Source: Poindextera sp965277425 (lineage in GTDB: Bacteria; Pseudomonadota; Alphaproteobacteria; Caulobacterales; Caulobacteraceae). From it: a stretch of DNA of 64,000 nucleotides. Below the pieces are notes generated by a model. The model saw nothing but the letters and a program-made list of their open reading frames with translations. It had not been told where the DNA came from and did no database searches. The stretch lies in assembly GCA_965277425.1 (NCBI GenBank), contig CBDICR010000006.1:806001-870000 (forward strand), read 5' to 3'. Shown in pieces: positions 19,700 to 28,803 of the stretch (the stretch's first letter is position 1; every line of letters starts with the position of its first letter). Both the position numbers and the translations under genes were made by a program.

Positions 19700-20733
19700 C
19701 ACCGCCTGGCGAAGTTGGCCATGTCGCTGGCGGTGTCGCGGCTGATGTCCGGGCAGGCGACCGCGAAGATTTCTGTGCCGTGGATGGTGCCCATCACCTG
19801 TCGGCAGCGGGCGGCGACGCCGTTGTGCAGCAACAGGCGGTAGAAGTTGATCCCCTCGTCGCGCAGCGGATCGCACTCGTTGACGCTGATGACGGTGGGG
19901 GGAAAGCCTTTGATGTCGTCGGCCGTGGCGAAGGCCGGCCAGGCCAGCGGGTTCTTGCCGCGCAGCGCTTCGATCCCATAGGCCATGGCCCCGCGGTTGC
20001 TGTGCAGGTCCAGAAGGATGCCGTTGTTCTCGGTCGAGGACGGGCTGTCCGGATGTGGCCATTGGCCGAGGATGTAGGGACACATGGCGTAGACGCCCTT
20101 GATCAGGCCGATATCGCCGTCCTTGATCAGCTTCAGGGCGGTGGCCAGGGCGAGATTTCCCCCACCGCTTTCGCCGGCCACGACGATCCGGTCGGGATCG
20201 ATGTTCAGGGCCTTGGCGTGATCCCGCACCCATTTCAGGCCCGAGACGCAATCGTTCAGGCCGGCCGGGAAGGGCGCGACCTCCGGCGCCGACGAGGCGC
20301 GCAGGGCGTTGCGGAAATCGACCATGGCCACGGCAACGCCCTGGGCGGCGATAATCTTGCCCCAGGCGCGGTACATGCCGTCGAAGCAGGACATGGTCTG
20401 CATGCCGCCGCCGTGGATGTAATAGACGCAAGCCAGGGTCTCGGCCTTGTCGGGGCGGATGAACTGGATCTTGATCGTGTTGCCGTCCGGCTGCGACACG
20501 AAGGTCTCGGTGCGAATGGCCAGGCCGGCCGAGGGCGCGACCGCCTCGTTGTCGACGGCGTCCATCATCACCTTCTGCGCCGCCACCGCGGCCCTGGCGG
20601 CTTCGGTGTTCTCCTCGGCGAGCAGATCATCGCGGCTGGCGACGTCTCCTGGCGTGGTCATCTCCGGCATCGCGCCGAATATGGCCTTGATACGCGGGTC
20701 GATGCGGGGGTCTTCGGCGAGCTTCGATGCCAT
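19699..20733 (-). CDS. Alpha/beta hydrolase, hormone-sensitive-lipase (HSL) type
   Basis: Carboxylesterase-like enzyme of 344 residues. The HSL oxyanion motif reads YYIHGGGMQTM (about residue 103), the nucleophile elbow GESGGGNLALATAL (Ser near 190), the acid VNECDPLRDEG and the base His in MGTIHGTEIF. There is no signal peptide, so it is cytoplasmic. It is the first gene of a two-gene operon with the overlapping cupin gene; the pair may act on one small ester, but the substrate is not evident. Confidence 0.87.
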   Translation of the reverse strand: MASKLAEDPRIDPRIKAIFGAMPEMTTPGDVASRDDLLAEENTEAARAAVAAQKVMMDAVDNEAVAPSAGLAIRTETFVSQPDGNTIKIQFIRPDKAETLACVYYIHGGGMQTMSCFDGMYRAWGKIIAAQGVAVAMVDFRNALRASSAPEVAPFPAGLNDCVSGLKWVRDHAKALNIDPDRIVVAGESGGGNLALATALKLIKDGDIGLIKGVYAMCPYILGQWPHPDSPSSTENNGILLDLHSNRGAMAYGIEALRGKNPLAWPAFATADDIKGFPPTVISVNECDPLRDEGINFYRLLLHNGVAARCRQVMGTIHGTEIFAVACPDISRDTASDMANFARR

Positions 20734-20784
20734 GGCGCGTTTCCTCTATCTGTCTTGGGGTTAGCCCTAAACGCTGGCGATGGC

Positions 20785-21672
20785 CTAGACCAGCACCCGG
20801 CCGGTCATCGTCTCCAGCACCCTGAGCGGCGAGCGCTCGGGCCGGGCCATGGCCTCGACCGGCAGGTGAAAGGTCTGCTCCAGCGCCGAATGGCCGGAGA
20901 GGGCGGCGTGCAGCACCTGGTCGGTGAAACAGAGCCAGGTGGCGCCGGCCGGGAAGGCCACCGGCGTCTTCGGCGCGTCGGCCTGGTAGGCGTCGTCGAG
21001 CTTGGCCTGGTCGTGCAGGGCCAGCATGATCTGGTCGTAGCCGCTGCGGCGTCCCTTGGTCAGGCCCAGGCCCTGCAACAGATAGGCGCTGCCCGGGAAA
21101 GGCCGGCGCAGCCTGGGCACGAACTGTTCGGCGAAGGCCGCGAAGGGCTCGCCCACCCGCCAGTCGCGCGGCGCGCCATCGCGGGCGATGTTGGAAAAGA
21201 CCCGCAGGATCCGCCGCCCGCGCATGGGCCTCGTCGGAAAGGCGTCCACGTGCAGCCGACGATCGTCATGCCGGGGCGAATAGGCGCGGCCGGCGATCTC
21301 GACGGGGCGGAAACTGGTCCGGGCCCGCTCCAGATGGCCGATATAGGGCGCCGCCAAGCCTTCGACCAAGGCAGTCGCGCAGGCGGCGAAGCGGTTCATC
21401 ATGGCCGCCAACCGCTCGGCCTGGCCGGGATCGAGCGCCGCGGCGTCGCAGGTGGTCGCTCCCGGATCGAGGCTGATATTCTTGCGATCGCCGGCGGCGA
21501 TGCTGGGATCGAGAAAGCCGGTCTCGGCCGGCTCCAGTTCGAACGCCAACCCGGGCAGCACCAGGACGCGGCCCGCCTCGAGCGCGTCGAGCGCGCGCGC
21601 GCCGACCTCGGGCGGAAAGGGACCGCGCCAGTCGGCGATCGGCAGATCTTCAAGAACGTCGGCGGAGGTCAT
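20785..21672 (-). CDS. kdoO: Kdo hydroxylase family (Fe(II)/2-oxoglutarate dioxygenase-like) protein
   Basis: Protein of 295 residues resembling KdoO, which hydroxylates Kdo in the lipid A-inner core region of some Gram-negative bacteria. Supporting segments are LDPSIAAGDRKNISLDP, SFRPVEIAGRAYSPRHDDRR, the putative metal motif LHVDAFPTRP (His-x-Asp), and QVLHAALSGHSALEQTFHLP with the distal His. The start at 21672 is chosen over 21858 because the extra 62 residues are arginine-rich and unlike any domain. The hydrolase operon follows 50 bases downstream on the same strand. Confidence 0.75.
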   Translation of the reverse strand: MTSADVLEDLPIADWRGPFPPEVGARALDALEAGRVLVLPGLAFELEPAETGFLDPSIAAGDRKNISLDPGATTCDAAALDPGQAERLAAMMNRFAACATALVEGLAAPYIGHLERARTSFRPVEIAGRAYSPRHDDRRLHVDAFPTRPMRGRRILRVFSNIARDGAPRDWRVGEPFAAFAEQFVPRLRRPFPGSAYLLQGLGLTKGRRSGYDQIMLALHDQAKLDDAYQADAPKTPVAFPAGATWLCFTDQVLHAALSGHSALEQTFHLPVEAMARPERSPLRVLETMTGRVLV

Positions 21673-21797
21673 GGCCGAGCCGATCTCTAGCACGCCGAGT
21701 CGCCATAGGCGACCGGCGCCGAGGCCTTGGGACCTTGGCCTGGACCTTGCCTTTTCTCCCGTGTGGCCAAGGCGCCACGACCAAAATGGGACAGACC

Positions 21798-21944
21798 ATG
21801 AGCACTCCCGACTGGATGCGCGGCGGCGCCGATTTCGATCAGCCGACCCGCTCGGCATCTCCGCTCGGCGGCATCATCGCCTGGATCTTGGCTCTGGTCG
21901 TCGTCGCCAACCTGGGGCTGGCGTTGACCCGGCTGATCGGCTGA
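21798..21944 (+). CDS. Small single-pass membrane protein
   Basis: A 48-residue frame, MSTPDWMRGGADFDQPTRSA followed by one membrane helix (LGGIIAWILALVVVANLGLA). A weak GGGACA ribosome site precedes the ATG; an in-frame ATG at 21786 is also possible. Not recognised. The composition (acidic soluble head, then a clean hydrophobic helix) suggests a real gene. Confidence 0.45.
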   Translation: MSTPDWMRGGADFDQPTRSASPLGGIIAWILALVVVANLGLALTRLIG

Positions 21945-22017
21945 GCCCAGGCTTCCAAGCTTCGCAACAAAACCCGTGGCCGGACGTTCTCGTATCTCCG
22001 GGGTCGAGGCGACGAAC

Positions 22018-23058
22018 ATGGCTTTGAAATTTGCGCGACCTTTATTGGCCTTCGCCGCCATGGCGCTCGCGCCAGGCATCGCCGCGGCCATGACGCCGCA
22101 AGACCTGTTCGCCAAGCTCTCCCCGACCATCTGGGTGGTGCGCGCCCAGCATGGCGCCAGCCCGGTTTTCGGCCTCGGCAGCGCCGTGGCCATCGCGCCG
22201 CGTCTTCTGGTCACCGCCTGCCACGTCGTGGTCGGCGCGACCGGCGTCACCATCGCCCGCGACAAGGGCGCCCGGGTGGTGAAGATCGACACCATCACTC
22301 ACGATCCCGATCACAGCCGCGACCTCTGCCTTCTGACCACCCATGAGGCTCTGCCGGCGGTTCCCGCCGTGATCGCGCCGATCGAGAGCGTCAAGGTTGG
22401 CGAAAAGGTCTACGCCATCGGCAGCCCGCTCGGCCTGGAGCTGTCGCTGACCGACGGCCTGGTCTCGGCGCTCCGGGTGGCCCCCAACGAGACCCTGCCC
22501 GACATTCAGACCTCGGCCGCCATCGCGCCGGGATCGAGCGGCGGCGGCCTGTTCGACGCGGAGGGACGCCTGGTCGGCGTCACCGTCGCCATCGCCTCGA
22601 AAGAAACGGACAACCTGGCCTTCGCCTATCCGGCGCAGTGGGTCATGGAGCTGCCCACGCGCGTCGCGACGGCGCGGCGGCTCTGGGTCGAGGCCCTGGC
22701 CGCCAATGGGGTCGCCCTGGACGCCAACGGCCTGCCGGTCGGCTCCGGCTTCGCGCCGCTCGACAATGTGGCCGCCGTCCCCACCGGCGCAGATCCGAAG
22801 AGCGGCGTCGACGACGCCTACAAGCAGTTCCTGCTGCTCAACAAGCCGCGCGCCTTCATGCTGACCAGCGACGGGCGCTGGGGCGCGGTCAGCGACGCCA
22901 GCTCCCTCGACAGCCTGATCAAGGACTGCGCCAGCCGCAAGGTCCAGTGCCGACTCTACGCCGTCGACGATACGGTGGTCTGGCGGCCCGACAAGCCCGG
23001 CCCGGTCCCCACCGCCGCCGCCGCCAGGTTGCCGGCCTCTAGCGCGACAGCTCCGTAA
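22018..23058 (+). CDS. Exported trypsin-like serine protease (S1 family)
   Basis: Secreted or periplasmic protease of 346 residues. A signal peptide covers about residues 1-24 (ending GIAAA). The catalytic triad is visible: His in LLVTACHVVVG, Asp in HDPDHSRDLCLLTT, Ser in IAPGSSGGGLFDAEG. There is no PDZ domain, unlike DegP/HtrA; the C-terminal 110 residues form an uncharacterised segment with two cysteines (KDCASRKVQCRLYAVDD). The ATG at 22018 starts the signal peptide. Its 3' end overlaps the convergent aldo/keto reductase by 20 bases. Confidence 0.85.
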   Translation: MALKFARPLLAFAAMALAPGIAAAMTPQDLFAKLSPTIWVVRAQHGASPVFGLGSAVAIAPRLLVTACHVVVGATGVTIARDKGARVVKIDTITHDPDHSRDLCLLTTHEALPAVPAVIAPIESVKVGEKVYAIGSPLGLELSLTDGLVSALRVAPNETLPDIQTSAAIAPGSSGGGLFDAEGRLVGVTVAIASKETDNLAFAYPAQWVMELPTRVATARRLWVEALAANGVALDANGLPVGSGFAPLDNVAAVPTGADPKSGVDDAYKQFLLLNKPRAFMLTSDGRWGAVSDASSLDSLIKDCASRKVQCRLYAVDDTVVWRPDKPGPVPTAAAARLPASSATAP

Positions 23059-23974
23059 CCTCCGCCACCTCGGCCAGGCTCATCCGCCAGGCCGCCGCCG
23101 CGGCATTGGCCTTGACCTGTTCCGGCTTGGTCGCGCCGGCGATCACCGACGACACCGGCGGATGGCCGAGCAGCCAGGCGAAGGCCAGGTCCAGCATGCT
23201 GTGGCCGTGGGCGTCGGCGTATGAGGCCAACCGGTCCAGCCGGTCGAAATTCTCCTCGCTGAGCGCCGCCGCGAAGCGTGCGCCAGATCCGGCCATCCGC
23301 GTGCCTTCCGGCGGCGCCTCGCCGCGCCGGTACTTGCCGGTCAAGAGGCCCGAGGCTAGCGGGAAGAACGGCAGGAAACCAAGCCCGAAATGGTCGCAGG
23401 CCGGCAACACCTCGTGCTCCACCCGCCGCTCCATCAGGCTGTAATTGTTCTGCGCCGAGACGAAGCGGTGCAGATGCTCGGCCTTGGCCACCCCGTCGGC
23501 CTCGGCGATCTGCCAGCCGGCGAAGTTGGAATTGCCCAGATAGCGAACCTTGCCCGAGCGCACGAGATCGTCGAGCGCCAGCAGCGTCTCCTCGATCGGC
23601 GTGTCGCCATCCGGCCGGTGCATCTGGTAGAGGTCGATATAGTCGGTGTTCAGACGCTTCAGACTGGCCTCGACCGCATTGACGATGTGGCGGCGCGAGC
23701 CGCCGGCCTGGTCCATCCTCTGGCCGACCTGCATGGCGAATTTGGTGGCGACGACCACCTCGTGGCGCTTGCCCTTCAGCGCCTCGCCCAGCATGACCTC
23801 GGACTTGGTCCCGCCGTAGACGTCGGCCGTATCGAACAGGGTGATGCCGGCGTCCAGCGCCGCGGCCACCACCGCGCTGGTCGCCTGCTGGTCGACGCGC
23901 ATGCCGAAATTGTTGCAGCCCAGCCCGACCTCGCTGACCTTTAGCCCGCTCGAGCCCAATCGCCGAAATTCCAT
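23039..23974 (-). CDS. Aldo/keto reductase
   Basis: NADPH-dependent oxidoreductase of the AKR family, 311 residues, (beta/alpha)8 barrel. Family signatures are LFDTADVYGGTKSEVMLGEA with the catalytic Asp and Tyr, VVATKFAM with the Lys, YIDLYQMHRPD with the His, and SVIAGATKPEQVKANAAAA for the cofactor phosphate. The overall pattern is close to the YghZ/Tas-type general aldehyde reductases. Probably monocistronic and divergent from the NTF2-like gene, with a 64-base gap. Confidence 0.9.
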   Translation of the reverse strand: MEFRRLGSSGLKVSEVGLGCNNFGMRVDQQATSAVVAAALDAGITLFDTADVYGGTKSEVMLGEALKGKRHEVVVATKFAMQVGQRMDQAGGSRRHIVNAVEASLKRLNTDYIDLYQMHRPDGDTPIEETLLALDDLVRSGKVRYLGNSNFAGWQIAEADGVAKAEHLHRFVSAQNNYSLMERRVEHEVLPACDHFGLGFLPFFPLASGLLTGKYRRGEAPPEGTRMAGSGARFAAALSEENFDRLDRLASYADAHGHSMLDLAFAWLLGHPPVSSVIAGATKPEQVKANAAAAAWRMSLAEVAEVTELSR

Positions 23975-24038
23975 TTTTCAAATTCCTTTTGTCGAAATCG
24001 TCGGGTTAAGAGACGCACCCCAGGAAAGAGGTCAACCC

Positions 24039-24422
24039 ATGAGCCATAATCCCGACGCCGTCGCCGCCGCCACCCGCGTGCTCGACGATTTCATGACCGC
24101 GTTCAATGCGCGCGACATCGAGGCCTGGCAGAAGACCTTCAACTTCCCGAGCGTGCGGCTGGCCTCCAACACCCTGACGATCATCGATGCCGACTTTCAC
24201 CAGCCGGGCATGTTCGAGCGCGGTTCCCTGGCCGAATGGGACCATTCCGCCTGGGAGCGCAGAGAGGTCGTCCACGCAGGCCCCGACAAGGTCCATTTCG
24301 ATACCCGCTTCACCCGCTACCGCAAGGACGGCAGCGTCATCGGCGGCTTTGATTCCTTTTATGTGGTGACCTGCGAGGACGGCCACTGGGGCGTCAAGGC
24401 GCGGTCCAGCTTCGCGCCATAG
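24039..24422 (+). CDS. NTF2-like/SnoaL-type small protein
   Basis: A 127-residue alpha+beta cone protein: VLDDFMTAFNARDIEAWQKT in the first helix pair, then alternating strands ending with SFYVVTCEDGHWGVKARSS. Members include isomerases and small-molecule-binding proteins; no catalytic residue can be named. The start ATG is preceded by AGGAAAGAGG; the longer open frame from 23841 is a shadow of the divergent aldo/keto reductase. Confidence 0.75.
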   Translation: MSHNPDAVAAATRVLDDFMTAFNARDIEAWQKTFNFPSVRLASNTLTIIDADFHQPGMFERGSLAEWDHSAWERREVVHAGPDKVHFDTRFTRYRKDGSVIGGFDSFYVVTCEDGHWGVKARSSFAP

Positions 24423-24487
24423 GCGGCCCATCGCAGTGGGGCTCGGATCGCCTCCCCATCGGGGGTAAGAAATTATACCGCTGATTC

Positions 24488-25735
24488 ATGAGACTTAATG
24501 GAAACGAGCAGGCTGCGGAGATGCGCTTCTCAAATCGGCAGAATTTTGACGACCATGACCCCGGCCAAATGACCGATCGGCGCCTGCCGCGGACCCGCGC
24601 ATCGATATCGCTCATGCACAGCAGCAAAATCGCCAGGCTCTTGTCACGCGCAGCCGCGCTTCGGCATCGCCTCATCGCGAGCAGAGCGGGGGTCTGCAAG
24701 GTAACGTTAGCGGTTTTTTGCCTTGCGCTGCTCCAGATCACCCCCGCCTGCGCCCGCGCGCAGGACGCGGCGGCGGCGACGGAAACGATCATTCCGATCC
24801 GCAAGGTGGTTTTGCCCGCCGGTGGCCGCTACTTCGCGTTGCCGCTGCGGGTCGGCTCAAAAGACCTGACGGCGGCCATCGACACGGGTTCGGCCGGCCT
24901 GCGTGTGCTTTCACGCGCGCTCTCCGACAGCGATTTCCACGCGACTGGCCAGCCCGCAAGCATGACGTTCGCCTCGGGCACAACGATCGCCGGTCTACGC
25001 GCCACGGCCGAGCTTTCCTTCGGCGCGTTGCATGGCGTAGCGCCAATCGAGGTGGTCGAGCACGCCAGTTGCGTGAGCACGCGGCCGCGATGCCCAGAAG
25101 GTCACCTGCCGATGAGCGAATTCGGTCTGATGGGTGGCGGCAAGCCTAATCAAGGCGCCCCCGCCATCATCGGGCTTTCGCGCGTCGATATTCCGATCAC
25201 CGCGCCGTTTCCGGCGCTGGGCGTGAAGCGCTGGATCATCGACATTCCGAACGATCTTGGCGGCGGTCGCCTGACGCTCAATCCGGCGCCCGCCAGCCTT
25301 GCCGGCTTCATCGCCTTTCCTGCGCCCATCGGCCCGGATGGCAAGCCGATAGGCGGTATTCGCGGCTGCCTTCGCAACGACCGCAGCGGCCAGCAGGTTT
25401 GCGGCGTGATCGTGTTCGACACCGGCGCGCCAGGCATCAGTGTGAGCTCTCCCGATCCGCTTCCGGCGCGTTGGGCGCCCCACACGCCAGCCTCGTTACT
25501 CTACAAGGACGATGCGGGCCGCATCCGCCTGGTTCAGCGATTCGAAACCGGAGACCCTGCGCATAGCAGCCGCCTGTCCTTCGACGACCATCCGGTGGGA
25601 CAGCAGACGGTCATACATGCCAATGCCTCTCCCTATTTCTGCTTCGATGTCATGTATGAGGCGTCGAACGGGCCGATCTCGCTGCGCCCACGACAATCAG
25701 GCCTGCGCGATCCGCACGCTTCCGTGGTTAATTAG
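24488..25735 (+). CDS. Exported two-DTG aspartic-protease-like protein
   Basis: Protein of up to 415 residues with a hydrophobic export signal (VTLAVFCLALLQITPACARA, about residues 72-91). Two aspartic-protease-like motifs are present: AAIDTGSAGLRVLSRAL (near residue 130) and VIVFDTGAPGISVSS (near residue 308). Two DTG motifs in one chain suggest a pepsin-like bilobal fold; a DUF3443-like protein is the main alternative. The real start is uncertain: ATGs at 24488, 24521 and 24614 are in frame, and 24614 would place the signal nearer the N-terminus. The end overlaps the convergent gene by 4 bases. Confidence 0.6.
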   Translation: MRLNGNEQAAEMRFSNRQNFDDHDPGQMTDRRLPRTRASISLMHSSKIARLLSRAAALRHRLIASRAGVCKVTLAVFCLALLQITPACARAQDAAAATETIIPIRKVVLPAGGRYFALPLRVGSKDLTAAIDTGSAGLRVLSRALSDSDFHATGQPASMTFASGTTIAGLRATAELSFGALHGVAPIEVVEHASCVSTRPRCPEGHLPMSEFGLMGGGKPNQGAPAIIGLSRVDIPITAPFPALGVKRWIIDIPNDLGGGRLTLNPAPASLAGFIAFPAPIGPDGKPIGGIRGCLRNDRSGQQVCGVIVFDTGAPGISVSSPDPLPARWAPHTPASLLYKDDAGRIRLVQRFETGDPAHSSRLSFDDHPVGQQTVIHANASPYFCFDVMYEASNGPISLRPRQSGLRDPHASVVN

Positions 25736-27270
25736 CCGTCCATCGCCCCGAACCGTTTCAGCACGTTCAAGGTGATCCGCGTCACGAACGGGTCGCCCGC
25801 GGCGAGGCCGTGCGCCCATTCGGTCGTTCCGGCGTTGAACACTTGGCCCGCCCCGCGCGTGAACGCGGCCATGACGGCGTGGCCGCGCAGAACGCGCGCC
25901 TGGCTCTCCGGGCCGGCGTCGCCATAGGCGATCTCGGCGACCACATCGAGCTGCTCGGGCGGAATCAGCGCCCGATAAGGGCTGGGCGTCTCGGCGAAGG
26001 CGGCGGGCGCCATGGCGATGATTTCCAGGTCGCCCGGGACGCCAAGACGGCCTGCCGCCGCCGGCAGGCCGTCCTCGCCGATCCTCAAGGCGCAGCCGTC
26101 GTTCTCGTAGCCCAGCAGCGGGATATGATCGCCGAACACGTCGCCATAATAGAGATCGCAGCCTTCCAGCGCCCAGTGCCGGTCACGATAGACGCTATAG
26201 CCGCCGATCCCCCGCGCGGCGCACAGGCCCAGCCGGTGATAGCCGCCGAAGATGAAGCTGAGCCCGGTGGTCAGAGCCTCCGGCCGGCCGAAGGCCGGGT
26301 GCGACCACAGATGCGTCGCGTCCGCCGTCGCGACGGTCTCGGCCTGAAACCCCCGCCACTTGTGGCAGATCAGGGTCTTGCCGCCGTCCTCCCAGCGAAC
26401 CTTCCAAAAGGCGGTGTTGCCGGAAAAGATGGCCAGCCCCCCGCCGCGATCCAGAAAGGCGTCGATGCCGTCCCGCTGCCGGCCCGACCAGTATTCGCTG
26501 TGCCCGACCAGGATCACGGCCGCGTAGGGATCGAGCGCGTGCGGATCGGCGTCCAAGTCGTAATCGGTCAGGTAGTCCAGGCCGATGCCTTGCCCTTCCG
26601 CCCAACGCACGAAGGCGTGCTCCCACTTGTTCAGGAAGCCGGCCGAGCCGTCATAGGGGCTCTGGCCGTGGGCCCTGGCCCAGGCGCCGGTTTCCGCGCC
26701 GGCCCAGGGCCGCTCCTCGAACCCGCGTTTCCTCATATTGACCAGGCGCGGCATATCGGCCGGCGGCGCGATCAGGAGCGGCGCGATCGGGCGCTGGGTG
26801 GAGAGCCGCCCGATGGCGCGCTCCATGGCCTGCGGCAGGCTCGCCTCGCGCGCCATCAGCGATTCCACGTGGGCGTAGGCGCTGGCGCCGCCCCAGTAGT
26901 TGTAGGCGAACAGGGTGTTGGTGGTCAGCACCAGCACCGCCCTGGCGCCGGGCCGGCCCGCCGGCGCGCGCACGCAGACGAAGTGATGCGCCTGGCCCCC
27001 GTCGGCGTCGCCGAGCACGATGTCATAATAGCCGCTGGCCCAGTCCGCGCCGACCGCGACCGTGCAGCAGGCCGGCCAGCCGCAGCCCTCGGCGTCGGCG
27101 TGGGCCGGACGCGGATGGTCGCCGACCTGGACCCGCGCGCGATGCACAATGCGCCGCTCGGCGCCGACGCGGGCGATCTCCAGGGCGCAGTCCGCGCTGG
27201 CCGCGCTGGCGTGCAGCGCAAAGGTCTCACCCGGCGCAACGCTGATCCGGTCGGTGTAGCAGGCGATCAT
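25732..27270 (-). CDS. N,N-dimethylformamidase large-subunit-like protein
   Basis: A 512-residue protein like the large (beta) subunit of N,N-dimethylformamidase. An N-terminal beta-sandwich (about 1-110) is followed by a glutamine-amidotransferase-like domain with VLVLTTNTLFAYNYWGG, LDYLTDYDLDADPHALDPY, VILVGHSEYWSGRQRDGIDA and GGGLAIFSGNTAFWKVRW. DMFase needs a small subunit, which is not seen nearby, so the substrate is probably another amide. The start overlaps the stop of the upstream MFS gene (ATGA), suggesting an uptake-plus-hydrolysis pair. Confidence 0.75.
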   Translation of the reverse strand: MIACYTDRISVAPGETFALHASAASADCALEIARVGAERRIVHRARVQVGDHPRPAHADAEGCGWPACCTVAVGADWASGYYDIVLGDADGGQAHHFVCVRAPAGRPGARAVLVLTTNTLFAYNYWGGASAYAHVESLMAREASLPQAMERAIGRLSTQRPIAPLLIAPPADMPRLVNMRKRGFEERPWAGAETGAWARAHGQSPYDGSAGFLNKWEHAFVRWAEGQGIGLDYLTDYDLDADPHALDPYAAVILVGHSEYWSGRQRDGIDAFLDRGGGLAIFSGNTAFWKVRWEDGGKTLICHKWRGFQAETVATADATHLWSHPAFGRPEALTTGLSFIFGGYHRLGLCAARGIGGYSVYRDRHWALEGCDLYYGDVFGDHIPLLGYENDGCALRIGEDGLPAAAGRLGVPGDLEIIAMAPAAFAETPSPYRALIPPEQLDVVAEIAYGDAGPESQARVLRGHAVMAAFTRGAGQVFNAGTTEWAHGLAAGDPFVTRITLNVLKRFGAMDG

Positions 27271-28448
27271 GCGAGGGCCTTTTTGGCGCTGAAGTGGAGA
27301 TAGGCGACCAGCGACAGCCCGGTCGCCGCCAAGCCCGCGCCCAGCACCAACACGCCCCTGGCGCTGGCGTCGCTGACCGTCAGCGAGGCCAGCAGCGGCC
27401 CCAGCGCGCCGCCGAACAGCTGCGCCGCGCCGCTCTGAACGGCCGTGCGGCGGCTGGGATCGGCTTCCACGGCGAGCGGCACGAAGAAGGGGCTGACAAA
27501 GACGCCGATGAAGCCGAACACCGCCGTCGCCCCGAGGAACAGCCAGGCGGGTGCGGCGAACCCATAGACGGTCCAGGCCGCGAAATAGCCTATCACGCCG
27601 CCTAAAAAGACAGCGAAATAGCGGATACGCCCGGCCAGCGCCGTGGCCAGCGCTCCACCTATCACCTGGAAGGCCAGGGACAGCGCATTGGCTGTACCGC
27701 CAATGCCGAAACCCAGGCCCGCCTGCTCGGCCAGCGGCACCAGATAGATGCCGACCGCGCCGGTCGCCGCCGCCAGGATCAAGGTGGCGGCCAGGGCGAT
27801 CCAGCCGCGGCCCGGCAGCGGAAAAGACCGCCCGCCGGCCTCGGCCAGCGGCGCGTAGCGACTGGGCACCAGAATCGCGATCGGCGCCCCCGCAAGGCTG
27901 ATCAGGGCGATGAAGACGAAGCCGCCATTGGCGTGAAAGCGCGGCACAACAAAGGCCGCCGATATCGAGGCGACGACGAACTGCGCCAGGGTCATGGCCG
28001 TGAACAGCACCCCGGCCCAGCGCTCCGGCGTCACCGTGCGCGCGATCATGGCGATGCAGATCCACAAGAGCAGGCCTTCCGGCAAGCCCGCCAGGCCGCG
28101 AACCAGGATGACGCCGCCGCCGTGCGCGGCGAGCGTCGCCAGGTCGGCGGCCGCCATCCCCACGGCCGCCAGGACGCCGATCAGCTTCAGGCGCTCCGGC
28201 TTCAGCACCGCCCCGGCCAGCCCCGTCGCCGCGCCCATGGCCAGGGCCTCGGTCATCGCCGACAGCCCGATTCCCGCCTCGCTCAGCCGGTGCTCGTCCT
28301 TTAGCGCGGCCAAAAGCACCGGCAGCACGCCCGCGACCAGCAGCGCCAGAACGCCCAGGGCGATGGCCGATCCAGCCTGAACCCCGCTCAGCGGCGGCCC
28401 GACCGCCTCGTGAACCTCGTGATCGCCCGCCGCCGCAACGTCCGCCAT
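27267..28448 (-). CDS. MFS transporter
   Basis: Major facilitator superfamily permease of 393 residues with about 12 hydrophobic helices. The first is AIALGVLALLVAGVLPVLLAA. A loop 2-3-like segment and the symmetrical second half (GWIALAATLILAAATGAVG onward) are visible. The start at 28448 has a strong GGAGGGG site; the longer frame to 28550 lacks one. It is translationally coupled to the DMFase-like gene, so import or export of that enzyme's amide substrate or product is a reasonable inference. Confidence 0.82.
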   Translation of the reverse strand: MADVAAAGDHEVHEAVGPPLSGVQAGSAIALGVLALLVAGVLPVLLAALKDEHRLSEAGIGLSAMTEALAMGAATGLAGAVLKPERLKLIGVLAAVGMAAADLATLAAHGGGVILVRGLAGLPEGLLLWICIAMIARTVTPERWAGVLFTAMTLAQFVVASISAAFVVPRFHANGGFVFIALISLAGAPIAILVPSRYAPLAEAGGRSFPLPGRGWIALAATLILAAATGAVGIYLVPLAEQAGLGFGIGGTANALSLAFQVIGGALATALAGRIRYFAVFLGGVIGYFAAWTVYGFAAPAWLFLGATAVFGFIGVFVSPFFVPLAVEADPSRRTAVQSGAAQLFGGALGPLLASLTVSDASARGVLVLGAGLAATGLSLVAYLHFSAKKALA

Positions 28449-28619
28449 GCACGCCCCTCCGCAAGCCGCGCAGGCTAGCCCGAGGCCGGGACCAGGAACA
28501 CCTCTCGATCCCCTTCGCGGGACGACGGCGCCTGCGGCGCCCCGCCACACCCGCTAACCACGCCCGTTGCCGGAGGATTCATCCTGACCCGCTAAGGTGC
28601 AGCCTGTTGGGGAACCCTC

Positions 28620-28781
28620 ATGACCAAGCTGGCTCTGTTCGACTTCGGCAGTCCGGAACGCCGCGAAGGCCGCACCAGCAAGGCCTTCCGCCTGGTCTGG
28701 GCCCTGTTCTGCTGGACCCTGGCCTTCTCCGCCGTCGTCGTCGCCGCGGCCGCCTTCTTCCGCTGGAGCCGCATGGTCTGA
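28620..28781 (+). CDS. Small single-pass membrane protein
   Basis: A 53-residue frame, MTKLALFDFGSPERREGRTS then a basic turn and one membrane helix (LVWALFCWTLAFSAVVVAAA) ending in RWSRMV. A GGGGA ribosome site lies 7 bases before the ATG. Not recognised; the positive residues on both flanks of the helix leave its topology open. Confidence 0.45.
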   Translation: MTKLALFDFGSPERREGRTSKAFRLVWALFCWTLAFSAVVVAAAAFFRWSRMV

Positions 28782-28803
28782 CGCCTCCTGAAGGCGGCGT
28801 GGG

